Positions 1 to 9,132 of a stretch of 64,000 bases of DNA are shown in pieces (position 1 is the first letter of the stretch; every line of letters starts with the position of its first letter). Below the pieces are notes generated by a model. It was not told where the DNA came from and ran no database searches. It was given only the letters and a program-made list of their open reading frames with translations. Both the position numbers and the translations under genes were made by a program. The DNA is from Rhodospirillaceae bacterium (GTDB lineage Bacteria > Pseudomonadota > Alphaproteobacteria > SP197): NCBI GenBank assembly GCA_002722885.1, contig PBNE01000014.1:66857-130856 (forward strand). Direction: 5' to 3'.

Positions 1-270
1 CATGTCATTGGCCATAACGTTGTGTCGTGCAGCCGCGGCTGGCTCAGATTCTCGTTCAAGAGCGGTCACGGCGATACCTGGCAGCCGCATCGCGAGGCAG
101 AGAGCTCCCGCACCACTTCCCGCTCCCGCATCGAGGACACACATCCCGGGCTTCGCGTCCACTGCGGCCGCCAATAAGACGGTGTCGGTTGTGGGTTTGA
201 GGCCTGCGATCTCGGGCAGAACAACACGTCCGTCGAGCAGCGTGACGGGGCGGTCAGACTTCGTGGCCAC
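1..270 (-). CDS. TrmN6-like tRNA1(Val) (adenine37-N6)-methyltransferase, partial
   Basis: This is the first 90 codons of a gene that runs off the left edge. Translation from a GTG at 270 stays open to base 1. It reads VTLLDGRVVLPE and then DAGAGSGAGALCLAMR, a class I SAM-binding motif I. Enzymes of the TrmN6/YfiC group methylate A37 of tRNA1(Val), and their usual N-terminus has this shape with a short strand before the SAM site. The GTG overlaps the stop of the upstream DUF2007 gene by about 17 bp, so the two are probably co-translated. The catalytic NPPY motif would lie outside the window, so the exact substrate is inferred from family resemblance and from gene order. Confidence 0.75.
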   Translation of the reverse strand, partial: MATKSDRPVTLLDGRVVLPEIAGLKPTTDTVLLAAAVDAKPGMCVLDAGAGSGAGALCLAMRLPGIAVTALERESEPAAAARHNVMANDM

Positions 271-484
271 CGATGTCAGCCTCGTTGAGGATCGTAAGTG
301 CCTGTTCAACGCCGTCGTCGAGAACCAGAAGACGGCGTTGAATGGCCATGATGCTGCCTTCCAGCATGCTCGTGTGCTGGTCAAACACCTCGTGCGGAAT
401 GTCGGTATCCTTCAGCAAGGCCTGCGCGAAGGCGAGTGTGCCAAGATTGTTGGCGCAGAGGATTTCCTTCATGAACCTTTCCAT
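254..484 (-). CDS. DUF2007 putative signal-transducing protein
   Basis: A protein of about 76 aa that begins MERFMKEILCANN; an alternative ATG lies at 472. It follows the DUF2007 pattern: an N-terminal strand (KEILCANNLGTLAFAQALL), a central IPHEVFDQHTSMLEGS segment, an RRLLVLDDG strand and a C-terminal helix. The biochemical role of the family is unknown. It lies directly upstream of the TrmN6-like gene and diverges from the polyprenyl synthase, a gene order common in Alphaproteobacteria. The reading frame extends upstream to 529, but the conserved part begins near residue 20 of that longer frame, so a shorter start was chosen. Confidence 0.75.
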   Translation of the reverse strand: MERFMKEILCANNLGTLAFAQALLKDTDIPHEVFDQHTSMLEGSIMAIQRRLLVLDDGVEQALTILNEADIGGHEV

Positions 485-637
485 ATGGCCGAGAAGAACC
501 GGTCGGGTAGCGCTTCCGCCGCCCGCCACGGCTTGCTAAGGTCACGCACGAGCGGCGGTGATCATCGGCGCAACACGACGCCAACGCAACGCCTGATGCA
601 GTCCAAGCCGGAGCTTTCCTTGTCTGCAGCCGTTCCC

Positions 638-1642
638 ATGCAAAACCACAACGCAAGCGCCACGCGCCGTACGTTCGAGCGGCTAAGCGAGCTTGTGGCC
701 GACGACCTGAACCAGGTGAATCAGGTGATCGTGCACAATCTGCAGAGTCCGGTGGCGCTGATCTCGCAGCTTGCAGGCCATCTGGTGGCTTCGGGCGGAA
801 AGCGGTTGCGCCCGATCCTGACGCTGACCACCGCGCGGATGTGCGGTTACGACGGTGACCGGCATGTGAACCTGGCGGCCTGTGTCGAGTTCATCCACAC
901 CGCCACACTGCTGCACGACGATGTTGTCGACAACAGCGCCCTGCGGCGCGGTTCAGCCACCGCAAACGCGGTGTGGGGCAACAAACCATCGGTGCTCGTG
1001 GGCGATTTTCTGTTCAGCCGTTCGTTCCAGCTTATGGTCTCGGACGGTTCGCTCGACGTGCTCCGCATTCTTTCGGACGCCTCGGCGATTATTGCCGAGG
1101 GTGAGGTCGACCAGCTGATGATCTCCAACGACGTTTCGACCGGAGTCGATGCGTACATGGGTGTGATCCAGGCCAAGACGGCGACCCTGTTTGCGGCAGC
1201 CAGCGAAATCGGCGCCGTGGTCAGCGGGCGCAGCGCCGAAGATCAGGCCGCGCTACGCACGTACGGTATGAGCCTGGGTATCGCATTCCAGCTTGTCGAC
1301 GACGTGCTGGACTACTCCGCGCTGCAGGCCGACCTGGGCAAGGCCGTGGGTGACGATTTCCGTGACGGCAAGATAACGTTGCCGATTGTCTATGCCATCG
1401 CGCGGGGTGACGACGAAGAAAAGGTCTTTTGGCGCCGCACGCTGGAAGATGAGGATCAGCGCGAGGGTGATCTCGAACACGCCATGACGCTGCTGACCCG
1501 CCACAACTGTCTGCAGGACGCCATGGACGAGGCACGCCGTCATGGCGAAGAAGCCCAGCGCATGTTATCGGACTTCCCAGACAACGACTACCGCTCCGCC
1601 CTTCTCGAACTGGTCGACTTCTGCGTCGACCGTGAGTTCTGA
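638..1642 (+). CDS. ispB: Long-chain polyprenyl (octa/decaprenyl) diphosphate synthase
   Basis: This 334-aa trans-prenyltransferase makes the polyprenyl tail of ubiquinone by adding isopentenyl diphosphate units to an allylic primer. The key motifs are visible: GGKRLRP near residues 53-59, the first aspartate-rich motif DDVVD at 94-98, and the second, DDVLD, at 221-225. Both are complete, so the enzyme should be active. Length fits the family (320-350 aa). The frame is open much further upstream, to base 2, but that part does not resemble the family. ATG 596 is an alternative start 14 codons earlier. The chain length made (C40 or C50) cannot be read from the sequence; most Alphaproteobacteria use ubiquinone-10. 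Confidence 0.9.
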   Translation: MQNHNASATRRTFERLSELVADDLNQVNQVIVHNLQSPVALISQLAGHLVASGGKRLRPILTLTTARMCGYDGDRHVNLAACVEFIHTATLLHDDVVDNSALRRGSATANAVWGNKPSVLVGDFLFSRSFQLMVSDGSLDVLRILSDASAIIAEGEVDQLMISNDVSTGVDAYMGVIQAKTATLFAAASEIGAVVSGRSAEDQAALRTYGMSLGIAFQLVDDVLDYSALQADLGKAVGDDFRDGKITLPIVYAIARGDDEEKVFWRRTLEDEDQREGDLEHAMTLLTRHNCLQDAMDEARRHGEEAQRMLSDFPDNDYRSALLELVDFCVDREF

Positions 1643-1656
1643 TCCACAGAGGAAAC

Positions 1657-3732
1657 ATGGCCGAAGGTTTCGCGACATCCCCCCAGGCCCCCTGGCGCAT
1701 CGGCGTTGATGTCGGCGGCACCTTTACCGACCTGATTTTGCATGATGATGCCGGCGCATTGTTTGTCGCCAAGGTGCCCTCGACACCGCAGAACCCGGCC
1801 GATGGCGTGTTGGCGGCGATCGAGGCCATCGGTGCAGCTCACGGCATGCCGAGCGATGCGGTTCTGGCCGATTGCTCCCTCTTTGTGCACGGCTCTACGG
1901 TGGCGACCAACACCATGCTTGAAGGCAAGGGTGCCAAGGTCGGCATGATCACGACCGAGGGCTTCCGCGATAGTCTGGAAATCCGGCGTGGCATCCGAGA
2001 GGACATGTGGGACCACCGCACGCCGTTTGCACCGGTTCTGGTGCCGCGCTCTCGGCGGATCGGCGTCGCCGGCCGGCTGGACCGGGACGCCGTCGAGATC
2101 ATACCGCTTGACGAGGTGGCCGTGCGCGAGACTGCGGCGCGCTTCAAAAGCGACGGCGTTGAAGCGGTCGCCGTCTGTCTTCTGAACAGCTTTCTCGATC
2201 CCAGCCACGAACGTGCCGTGGGTAGGATCATGGAGGACAGCTTCGACCATGCGGCGATTAGTCTCTCGGCAGAAATCGCGCCGATCATGGGCGAGTACGA
2301 GCGCGGCTCCACAGCCGTTGCCAACGCCTATCTCACACCCCGGGTCGCTCCCTATCTTGCGCGGCTCGATGCCACGCTGACCGAACGCGGCCTGCGCCAT
2401 CCCATGCTCATGGTCCAGAGCAACGGCGGCGCGGCCTCAGTCAGCCAGGTCGCGGGCCGCACCGTGAACCTGCTACTATCCGGTCCGGCATCCGCTGTCG
2501 GCGCACTGAACCTCGTCGCCGAACAAACCGGCCACGACAACCTGATTTCGATGGAGATCGGCGGCACCAGCTGTGATGTCGTGATGATGCACAAGGGCGA
2601 TGTGGCCCTGACTGACGAGCTGCTGATCGCGGGCTATCATGTCTCCACACCGGCGATCGACGTGCACACCGTGGGTGCGGGCGGCGGCACGATCGCCCAT
2701 GTCGATGCCGGCGGCATGCTTCAGGTCGGACCGCAGGGCGCCGGAGCCACGCCCGGTCCGGCGTGTTACGGGCTGGGTGGCGACCATCCGACCGTGACGG
2801 ACGCTCTGCTGGTGCTCGGGCGCCTGCGGCCAGGCGCCTATGCCGGTGGCGCGGTGTCGCTCGATCTGGAGCTGGCGCGCAAAGCCATCGGCGACCACCT
2901 GGCCGCCCCTCTCGGGATTTCCATTGAAGACGCAGCGGGCGGGGTCATCGGCATCCTGGAGCAGAACCTGCTCCATGCGGTCGAACGCATCAGCATCGAA
3001 CGCGGCTATGACCCCTCCGTCTGTCATCTTGTGGCGGCGGGCGGCGCGGGTCCAATGCATGGCTCTGCGGTCGCCCGGCGGCTGGGCTGTCACACCGTCT
3101 ACGTCCCCCGTCAGGCCGGTGCTTTCTGTGCCCTGGGCATGCTGAACGCCGACGTCCGGCGGGATATGTCCCGCGTCCTGATCGGCGACCTCGATGCGAT
3201 GGAGCCTGGGACAGTGGCCGATGGCTATGCAGCGTTGGAACGGCAGGCCACAGACGTGTTGGCCAACGAGGGCTTTGAGGGAACCAACGCCACGACGGAA
3301 CGGGCGATGGACCTACGCTACCGGGGCCAGCAATGGTCGATCCGTGTTCCGGTCGAGACCTTCGAGCCGTCGTCGATCCGCGCCGGTTTCGAGGAACAGC
3401 ACCAGCGCATGTACGGTCATATCCAGCCCGTCGGGGACCTTGAGATCACTGCGCTTCATGTGACCGGCCGCGGCCTGATCCCGCGAATCGTGCCGGCAGA
3501 CGACCAGCGGCCACGAGAGGTGCCGCAACCCGCCGAGCATCGCTCCACCTATGCGGGCCTCCAGCATGGCTGGTGTGAGACACCGATCTATCGTGCCGAA
3601 AACCTCCACGCCGATGTTTCTCTCGAGGGGCCCCTGCTGCTCGAAGAGGTGACCACGACGCTTTATGTCGGGCCGGGCGAGACACTGGAAGTCGACCGCT
3701 TCGGCAACTACCTGATCCATATCGGATCATGA
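1657..3732 (+). CDS. hyuA: Hydantoinase/oxoprolinase subunit A (HyuA)
   Basis: The 691-aa A subunit of an ATP-dependent hydantoinase or 5-oxoprolinase. It has the ASKHA-fold nucleotide-binding motif GVDVGGTFTDL (about residues 16-26), HGSTVATNTMLEGKGAKVG in the N-terminal domain, LLSGPASAVGAL, GGTSCDV, and a glycine-rich VGAGGGTIAHVDAGG stretch. Family members open N-methylhydantoin, 5-oxoproline or related cyclic amides using ATP together with a B subunit. An AGGA ribosome site precedes the ATG. Its stop overlaps the start of hyuB by 4 bp (ATGA), so it heads a translationally coupled operon. N-methylhydantoin as substrate would fit the methylamine-related genes elsewhere in the window, but this is inference. 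Confidence 0.9.
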   Translation: MAEGFATSPQAPWRIGVDVGGTFTDLILHDDAGALFVAKVPSTPQNPADGVLAAIEAIGAAHGMPSDAVLADCSLFVHGSTVATNTMLEGKGAKVGMITTEGFRDSLEIRRGIREDMWDHRTPFAPVLVPRSRRIGVAGRLDRDAVEIIPLDEVAVRETAARFKSDGVEAVAVCLLNSFLDPSHERAVGRIMEDSFDHAAISLSAEIAPIMGEYERGSTAVANAYLTPRVAPYLARLDATLTERGLRHPMLMVQSNGGAASVSQVAGRTVNLLLSGPASAVGALNLVAEQTGHDNLISMEIGGTSCDVVMMHKGDVALTDELLIAGYHVSTPAIDVHTVGAGGGTIAHVDAGGMLQVGPQGAGATPGPACYGLGGDHPTVTDALLVLGRLRPGAYAGGAVSLDLELARKAIGDHLAAPLGISIEDAAGGVIGILEQNLLHAVERISIERGYDPSVCHLVAAGGAGPMHGSAVARRLGCHTVYVPRQAGAFCALGMLNADVRRDMSRVLIGDLDAMEPGTVADGYAALERQATDVLANEGFEGTNATTERAMDLRYRGQQWSIRVPVETFEPSSIRAGFEEQHQRMYGHIQPVGDLEITALHVTGRGLIPRIVPADDQRPREVPQPAEHRSTYAGLQHGWCETPIYRAENLHADVSLEGPLLLEEVTTTLYVGPGETLEVDRFGNYLIHIGS

Positions 3733-5453
3733 CAGTCGATCCCGTGCGCCTGTCGCTGGTTCAGAACCGTCTGGACCACATCTCGCGGCAGATGGGTTGG
3801 GTGATGATGCGGACCGCACGGAGCCCGATTTTCAGCCAGAGCCACGACTTCTCCTGTTTCCTGGGCGATGCCGGCGGCTTTTTGATCAGCCAGGCCGATG
3901 GCATCCCGGTCCACACCGGCGGCGGCGGTCTGGCCTTGCGCAAACTGATCGCTGTCTTCGGCGAGGCCATCGAGGACGAGGACGTCTTCCTGATGAGCGA
4001 CCCCTATGAGGCGGGCGGCAACCATCTGCCGGACTGGGTGATCGCCCGGCCCGTGTTTCATGACGGCGTGCGCGTGGGTTTTACCTGCAATCGGGCCCAC
4101 CAGTCCGATATCGGCGGTGGAGCCGCGGGGACCTACAATCCCGAAGCCACCGAGATCTTTCATGAGGGCATTCGCCTGCCTCCGCTCAAGCTGATCGAGC
4201 GCGGCACGGTCCGTCAGGATCTCTGGAACCTTTTGCTGCTCAACTCCCGCACCCCCGATTTGCTGGATGGCGACCTACTCGCCATGCTGGGGTCGACCCG
4301 CATCGGCATGGAGCGGCTTCAGGGCCTGGTGGCGGACCTTGGGCTCGACGGGGCTCTGGCCTGCTTCGAAGGCGTCCTGGAGCATGGCGACCGCATGATG
4401 CGCGGCTGCCTTGCCGAAACCCCTGACGGCATATGGCGCGGCAGTGACACAACCGAGAATGATTGCTTCACGGACATCCGGACCGAGATCAACGTGGCGC
4501 TGATGGTGAAGGACAATGCCGTCACGGTCGACTTCACCGGCACGGGCCCACAGATGAAGGGCTTCAAGAACAGCTCGGTCGCCAACACCATGTCGGCCAC
4601 CTACATGGCGCTGGCCTCGTTTTTCCCGGAGAACCTGCCGCGCAATGAGGGCACGTTCCGCTCGGTGACTTTGGTGATGCCCGAGGGTTCGGCCGTGAAT
4701 CCTCGTCCACCTGCGCCCATGACCATGAACACCGTCTTCATCACCCATCAGATCATCCATGCGATCTGGCAGGCCCTGAGCGACGCCCGGCCCGAACTGG
4801 CTTGCGCCGGCTGGGGCCGCGCCGTGCATCCGATCAGCGCGGGCCGCGACAGCGCACGTGACAGGGACTTCATCATGTACCACTGGCAGGGCATGCCGGG
4901 CGCGGGCGCGCTGGACGGACGCGACGGCTTCGGACAGATCGGCCACCTGAATGCCCTGGGTGGCCTGACGATCCCCAATCTCGAGGACTACGAACAACTC
5001 TACCCCGTCCGCTATCTCAAACAGGAGTTGCGCTGTGATGGCGGCGGCCCCGGACGCTGGCGGGGTGGTACCGGTATCGAATACGCCGTGGAAACCGCCG
5101 ATCCCGCGACCTTTTACTTCCGCAGCGAGGGCCTGGGACCACCGTCGGGGTATGGTGTCCATGACGGCCGAGAAGGCGCAGGAGGCACCGTGGAGATCGT
5201 GGAGAGCAGCGGAGACCACCACACACCACCAGCCTATGGCGCCAGGCAATACGTAGCTTCCATCTGCCGTGCGCAATCGCCCGGAGGCGGAGGATGGGGC
5301 GATCCCCTAACCCGCCCCGTCGAAGCCGTCCTGGCCGACGTGAAGGACGAGCTGGTCAGTCCGGAAAGCGCCCAACGCGACTACGGCGTGGTGATTGACG
5401 CGAGTGGCGAGCTTGATGCCGCAGCCACCGCCGAACGGAGGACAGGCCGATGA
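3729..5453 (+). CDS. hyuB: Hydantoinase/oxoprolinase subunit B, first copy
   Basis: The 574-aa B subunit partner of HyuA. The N-terminal half carries FSQSHDFSCFLGD, QADGIPVHTGGGG and GGNHLPDWV, and the C-terminal half has LRCDGGGPGRWRGGTG and SPGGGGWGDP, all typical of this family. It overlaps hyuA by 4 bp at its start and the second hyuB copy by 4 bp at its end. The length matches the stand-alone bacterial B subunit (520-600 aa). The protein is very similar to the next gene along its whole length, so the pair arose by tandem duplication. Confidence 0.9.
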   Translation: MTVDPVRLSLVQNRLDHISRQMGWVMMRTARSPIFSQSHDFSCFLGDAGGFLISQADGIPVHTGGGGLALRKLIAVFGEAIEDEDVFLMSDPYEAGGNHLPDWVIARPVFHDGVRVGFTCNRAHQSDIGGGAAGTYNPEATEIFHEGIRLPPLKLIERGTVRQDLWNLLLLNSRTPDLLDGDLLAMLGSTRIGMERLQGLVADLGLDGALACFEGVLEHGDRMMRGCLAETPDGIWRGSDTTENDCFTDIRTEINVALMVKDNAVTVDFTGTGPQMKGFKNSSVANTMSATYMALASFFPENLPRNEGTFRSVTLVMPEGSAVNPRPPAPMTMNTVFITHQIIHAIWQALSDARPELACAGWGRAVHPISAGRDSARDRDFIMYHWQGMPGAGALDGRDGFGQIGHLNALGGLTIPNLEDYEQLYPVRYLKQELRCDGGGPGRWRGGTGIEYAVETADPATFYFRSEGLGPPSGYGVHDGREGAGGTVEIVESSGDHHTPPAYGARQYVASICRAQSPGGGGWGDPLTRPVEAVLADVKDELVSPESAQRDYGVVIDASGELDAAATAERRTGR

Positions 5454-7195
5454 CCCCGGGCATCCTTGATCCCGTCCGCCTCTCGCTGGTCCAGAACCGG
5501 CTCGATCATATCGCGCGGCAGATGGGCTGGGTCATGACTCGAACCGCGCGCAGTCCGATCTTCAGCCAGAGCCACGACTTCTCCTGCTTTCTGGGCGATG
5601 CCGACGGCATCCTGATCAGCCAGGCCGATGGCATTCCGATCCACACCGGCGGCGGCGGGCTGGCCCTGCGGACCCTGATCGCGGCCTTTAACGAGGCGAT
5701 CGAGCCCGAGGACGTGTTTCTTCTGAACGACCCCTATGTCGCCGGCGGCAACCATTTGCCGGACTGGGTGATCGCCAGGCCCGTGTTTCACGGTGACCGT
5801 CGCATCGGCTTTGCCTGCAACCGGGCGCATCAATCCGACATCGGCGGCGGCGCGGCTGGCACCTACAACCCTGATGCCACCGAGATCTTCCACGAAGGTC
5901 TGCGCATTCCGCCGCTGAAGCTGATCGAGCGGGGCACCGTGCGCGAGGACCTTTGGAGCCTGCTGCTTCTGAACTCACGCACGCCTGACCTGATGGACGG
6001 CGACCTGCGAGCCATGCTGGGGTCCACACGGATCGGCATGGAACGGCTGGAGGCCCTGGTCGACGATCTCGGCCTGGAGGACGCGCTGGTCTGTTTCGAA
6101 GGTGTTCTGCACCACGGCGACCGCATGTTGCGTGCCTGCATCGAAGGCGTGCCCGACGGCGTCTACAGCGGCGAGGACGCCACCGAAAACGACTGCTTCG
6201 AGGATATCCGCACCGAGATCATGGTGACCCTGACCGTGAAGGGCGACCAGATCACGGTCGACTTCACCGGCACCGGCCCCCAGATGAAGGGCTTCAAGAA
6301 CAGCTCGATCGCCAACACCATGTCGGCGGCCTACATGGCGCTGGGCTCGTTCTTTCCCGAGGAACTGCCGCGCAACGAAGGCACCTTCCGGTCGGTGGAG
6401 CTGATCATGCCCGAAGGCAGCGCGGTGAACCCGCGCCCGCCCGCACCGATGACCATGAACACAGTGTTTATCGCGCACCACATCGTCCATTCCATCTGGA
6501 AGGCGCTGAGCGACGCACGCCCCGATCTCGCCTGCGCCGGCTGGGGCCGCAGCGTGCATCCGACCTGTGCCGGCCACGACAGCGGTCGGGAACGCGATTT
6601 CATCATGTATCACTGGCACGGCATGCCGGGCGCCGGCGCGCTGGAAGGCCGCGACGGTTTCGGCCAGATCGGCCACCTGATCGCCCTGGGCGGGCTGACC
6701 ATTCCCAACCTCGAAGATTACGAACAGCTCTATCCCGTCCGTTACCTCAAACACGAGCTGCGCTGCGACGGTGGTGGCCCCGGCGAGTACCGCGGGGGAA
6801 ATGGGGTCGAGTACATCGTGGAGATGCTCGATCCTTCGACCTTCTACTACCGCAGCGAGGGCCTGGGCCCGCCGAGCAGCTACGGCACGCGCGGCGGTAC
6901 AGCAGGGCACGGTGGCGAGATGACCGTGAACGAGGACGATGGCACGCTGACCCATCCGCCGGCCTACGGCTCCCGCCCCTACCGCACCTGCACCTATCAC
7001 GCCCTGTCGCCGGGCGGTGGCGGCTGGGGCGACCCGACGCGACGCCCGCCCGAGGCCGTCAAACGCGATGTGGACGACGGGCTGGTGAGCCCGGAAGCGG
7101 CCCGGCGCGATTACGGCGTGGTGCTGTCGGACGACGGCGTCGTGGATGCTGCGGCCACCACCGTCCTGCGCAAATCGGCACAACAAGGCGCGTGA
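5450..7195 (+). CDS. hyuB: Hydantoinase/oxoprolinase subunit B, second copy
   Basis: A 581-aa paralogue of the preceding B subunit. Long stretches are identical, including FSQSHDFSCFLGDA, VDFTGTGPQMKGFKNSS and LGGLTIPNLEDYEQLYPVRY. The ATG overlaps the previous stop (ATGA), so all three genes form one coupled operon. Both copies have intact conserved motifs and no nonsense codons, which suggests that both are kept by selection. The complex may contain two different B subunits, or the two may serve different substrates with one A subunit. No transport genes are attached to the operon. Confidence 0.9.
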   Translation: MTPGILDPVRLSLVQNRLDHIARQMGWVMTRTARSPIFSQSHDFSCFLGDADGILISQADGIPIHTGGGGLALRTLIAAFNEAIEPEDVFLLNDPYVAGGNHLPDWVIARPVFHGDRRIGFACNRAHQSDIGGGAAGTYNPDATEIFHEGLRIPPLKLIERGTVREDLWSLLLLNSRTPDLMDGDLRAMLGSTRIGMERLEALVDDLGLEDALVCFEGVLHHGDRMLRACIEGVPDGVYSGEDATENDCFEDIRTEIMVTLTVKGDQITVDFTGTGPQMKGFKNSSIANTMSAAYMALGSFFPEELPRNEGTFRSVELIMPEGSAVNPRPPAPMTMNTVFIAHHIVHSIWKALSDARPDLACAGWGRSVHPTCAGHDSGRERDFIMYHWHGMPGAGALEGRDGFGQIGHLIALGGLTIPNLEDYEQLYPVRYLKHELRCDGGGPGEYRGGNGVEYIVEMLDPSTFYYRSEGLGPPSSYGTRGGTAGHGGEMTVNEDDGTLTHPPAYGSRPYRTCTYHALSPGGGGWGDPTRRPPEAVKRDVDDGLVSPEAARRDYGVVLSDDGVVDAAATTVLRKSAQQGA

Positions 7196-7301
7196 CACTG
7201 AACCCGCGCTGTTGCGGCCCGGCGAGACAGACGCTAAAAGCCGCTCGCTCGACATCACCGTCGCCTTCGGCCCACCGTCCCGAACAAACCAAACCTATCA
7301 G

Positions 7302-7342
7302 GTGACATATAAAGATATTATTCTATATCTTTGATATATCAC
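7302..7342. terminator. AT-rich 41-bp inverted repeat after the hyu operon
   Basis: A perfect 8-bp stem, AAAGATAT (7311-7318) and ATATCTTT (7325-7332), with a 6-nt loop. It is extended outward by GTGACATAT on the left and ATATATCAC on the right with one or two mismatches. It lies about 105 bp after the hyuB stop and is strikingly AT-rich in a GC-rich region. It has no T-run typical of a terminator, so it could instead be a remnant of the end of a mobile element. Confidence 0.45.
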
Positions 7343-7348
7343 GATAAA

Positions 7349-7425
7349 CGGATCATATTGTAGCTTGGTAGAACACTGTCTTCGGGAGGCAGGGGCCGGA
7401 GGTTCAAATCCTCCCACTCCGACCA
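7349..7425 (+). pseudogene. tRNA-Pro(CGG) pseudogene
   Basis: A 77-nt copy of the intact tRNA-Pro at 9757. The anticodon arm (CTGTC, loop TTCGGGA, GGCAG), variable region, T arm and 3' acceptor strand with CCA are conserved apart from single substitutions. The 5' acceptor strand (CGGATCA instead of CGGAGTG) and the D stem (TTGT/GAAC) no longer pair. It cannot fold into a full cloverleaf and is probably inactive. The conserved 3' half matches what integrases use as an attachment site. Confidence 0.75.
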
Positions 7426-7462
7426 TCTCCTATCATCATCCGGCGATGCGCTTGAACGCGGT
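7396..7462. repeat. Direct repeat, copy 1 (tRNA T arm plus downstream)
   Basis: A 67-bp segment that recurs at 9133-9199. The first 20 bp (T arm of the tRNA pseudogene) and the last 24 bp (beginning TCCGGCGATGCGC) are identical in the two copies, with the same 43-bp offset between them; the middle has diverged. The aldehyde dehydrogenase remnant is cut off exactly at the inner end of this repeat. Confidence 0.75.
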
Positions 7463-8073
7463 CCCTCACCATTGACGAGGTTGTAGACGCCAGCCGGCAC
7501 GCCCGCCCGGTCAATCACGTCGGCCAGGATTTGTGCGGAAAGCGGCGCGACTTCCAAAGTCTTGTGAACCACGGCGCACCCCACAGCAAGCGCCGGCGCT
7601 AGCTTGGCGCCGATTTGGTTGAGCGGCCAGTTCCACGGTGTGATCAGACCCACGGCACCGATGGGCCCGCACACGACGACGGTCGTGGCACTCACCTTGT
7701 CCTCGAACTCGAACTCTTCGAGCGCCTAACGCGCCTCGATGAAGTGTCCCAGGGCAGAGGGCGCCTGAGCCCCGGCCGAGAACGACACGGGGGCGCCAAT
7801 TTCGGCGGTGACGGCTTTCGTGAAATCGTCCATGCGTGCCTTGTAGCCGTCGTTCCCACGATCGAGAATGTCCAGTCTTTACTGCCGCGAGGTCTGCGAG
7901 AAGCTCGTGAACGCGCATCGGGCGGCGCGGACTGCCTTGTCGAGATCGTCCGGGGTGCCCAGGGATATCACACCGACGGCCTGCTCGGTCGCCGGATCGA
8001 CGACATCGAGTGTACTGGTGTGGATGGGTTCGACCCATTGGCCGTCGATGAAGAAGAGCTTGCAGTCATACAT
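7459..8073 (-). pseudogene. Aldehyde dehydrogenase remnant
   Basis: N-terminal ~205 codons of an NAD(P)-dependent aldehyde dehydrogenase, normally about 475 aa. The start at 8073 (MYDCKLFFIDGQWVEP) has an AAAGGA ribosome site. The single frame shows DVVDPATEQAVG, AVTAEIGAPVSFSAGAQAPSALGHF and the family hallmark GLITPWNWPLNQ with AVGCAVVHK. It contains two in-frame stops, TAA at 7879-7881 and TAG at 7726-7728, and then ends abruptly at about 7459 where it meets the tRNA-linked direct repeat. The catalytic Cys and Glu are lost. No frameshift is needed to read it. The original substrate is unknown. Confidence 0.85.
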
Positions 8074-8120
8074 GGAGTGTCCTTTCTGATTCGAGGCTTC
8101 AGTCACTTCGAAACTGGCGA

Positions 8121-8148
8121 TGCAATGCTATTGCAACTCATTCGCATT
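8121..8148. promoter_or_regulatory. Palindrome upstream of the orphan gene
   Basis: TGCAAT-GCT-ATTGCA (8121-8135) is a perfect dyad. It overlaps a second imperfect one, TGCAACTCATTCGCA (8133-8147). Alphaproteobacterial Fur/Mur-type sites have a broadly similar TGCAA...TTGCA form. The dyads lie between the dead aldehyde dehydrogenase and the gene at 8161, so they could be an operator for the latter. Assignment to a regulator is a guess. Confidence 0.35.
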
Positions 8149-8160
8149 CCTAATATTAAG

Positions 8161-8727
8161 ATGTCTTCGAATTACTCACACCACTGGAATGAGGACATGA
8201 CCCAGCGGACCCACGAACCCATGCACGCACCCGAAACGTCCATTGAGCACCTGGCCACAGCCGAGGCCCTGATCGTAAGCACGCTCAGACTCTGGGTTGC
8301 GCCCCATGCCAGACCGCACGAGACTCATCCAAACTGGAAGACGGGTCTGCACGTCGCCGGAGTCGCTCCATGGGGCATCCACGCCTTCGATACGCTGCTA
8401 TGGATCGCCGTGGCCGCCGGTCAGCGCGAACTTGACGTGCGCTGTGAGCACTGCCCCTCCCTGGGACGCGACGAGGCCTGGATGCTCCAGATGGTCAATC
8501 ACGTGCAGTTCGAGCTTCAACCGGAGGCCTTCGGGATTCTGGGCGGCTGGATGCCGGACGCGGCGACGCGCGCGGCAATGCATCACCTGACCCTGTTCGG
8601 CCACGCGCTGAACAACGCCGGCATGATCGTGGAACTGCCGGCAGGCGGGGCACGTCTCCTTCCCGCCGCGCGCGCCGCAAGGCCAACCCGGCCGCGTGGA
8701 CGCGGCGAACGCGTCACCCTCCATTGA
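8161..8727 (+). CDS. Uncharacterised protein with Cys-pair motif
   Basis: Encodes 188 aa from the ATG at 8161, or 176 aa from the ATG at 8197, which is preceded by GAGG. I do not recognise the family with certainty. Visible features are a helical N-terminal part (EHLATAEALIVSTLRLWVAP), a VRCEHCPSLGRDEAWML segment whose C-x2-C pair could bind metal, and an Arg/Pro-rich tail that may be eroded. There is no signal peptide or membrane segment. It is intact although both flanking genes are decayed, and a possible iron-type operator lies upstream. A role linked to metal or stress response is only a suggestion. Confidence 0.5.
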   Translation: MSSNYSHHWNEDMTQRTHEPMHAPETSIEHLATAEALIVSTLRLWVAPHARPHETHPNWKTGLHVAGVAPWGIHAFDTLLWIAVAAGQRELDVRCEHCPSLGRDEAWMLQMVNHVQFELQPEAFGILGGWMPDAATRAAMHHLTLFGHALNNAGMIVELPAGGARLLPAARAARPTRPRGRGERVTLH

Positions 8728-9132
8728 GATGCCAACCATAACACTAGAGCAGGCTCGTCCGCCCGGGTTGGCCGGAAATGCTGGGCAACATGCTGATGCC
8801 GGTCGACAGCAAGACTGGACCCAGGAAGAATCGTCTCAACACACAGGTCCGGCGCATTCTCGACCGGCCGTCCCGAAACGAGAACCCATTCGTGTTCCCG
8901 TATCAGGCTTATCCGCCCAGCCGCGCACTGCGGAGGTCGCCCTGTGGCATTGCGTCCGACACGAGGCCGATATCGATCGTTGCATGCGTCACACGGCGCT
9001 CACGCGGACGAAGGAATGCGGCACGAACAGGTGGGTGACGGCAGGTCTGTTCGGGCTAACCACCAACACCATAGAATCCGCTCACGGGCACCATCACCCG
9101 AATCACCTGAAATGCGAGGCGGAAGCGCTGGA
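8728..9132. other. Stretch without a recognisable gene
   Basis: About 400 bp between the orphan gene and the second direct repeat. Reading frames of 80-160 codons are open on both strands, but their products are Arg/Pro/Ser-rich and low in hydrophobic residues and match no family I know. I see no tRNA, terminator or coding signature. It looks like decayed DNA. Confidence 0.5.
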
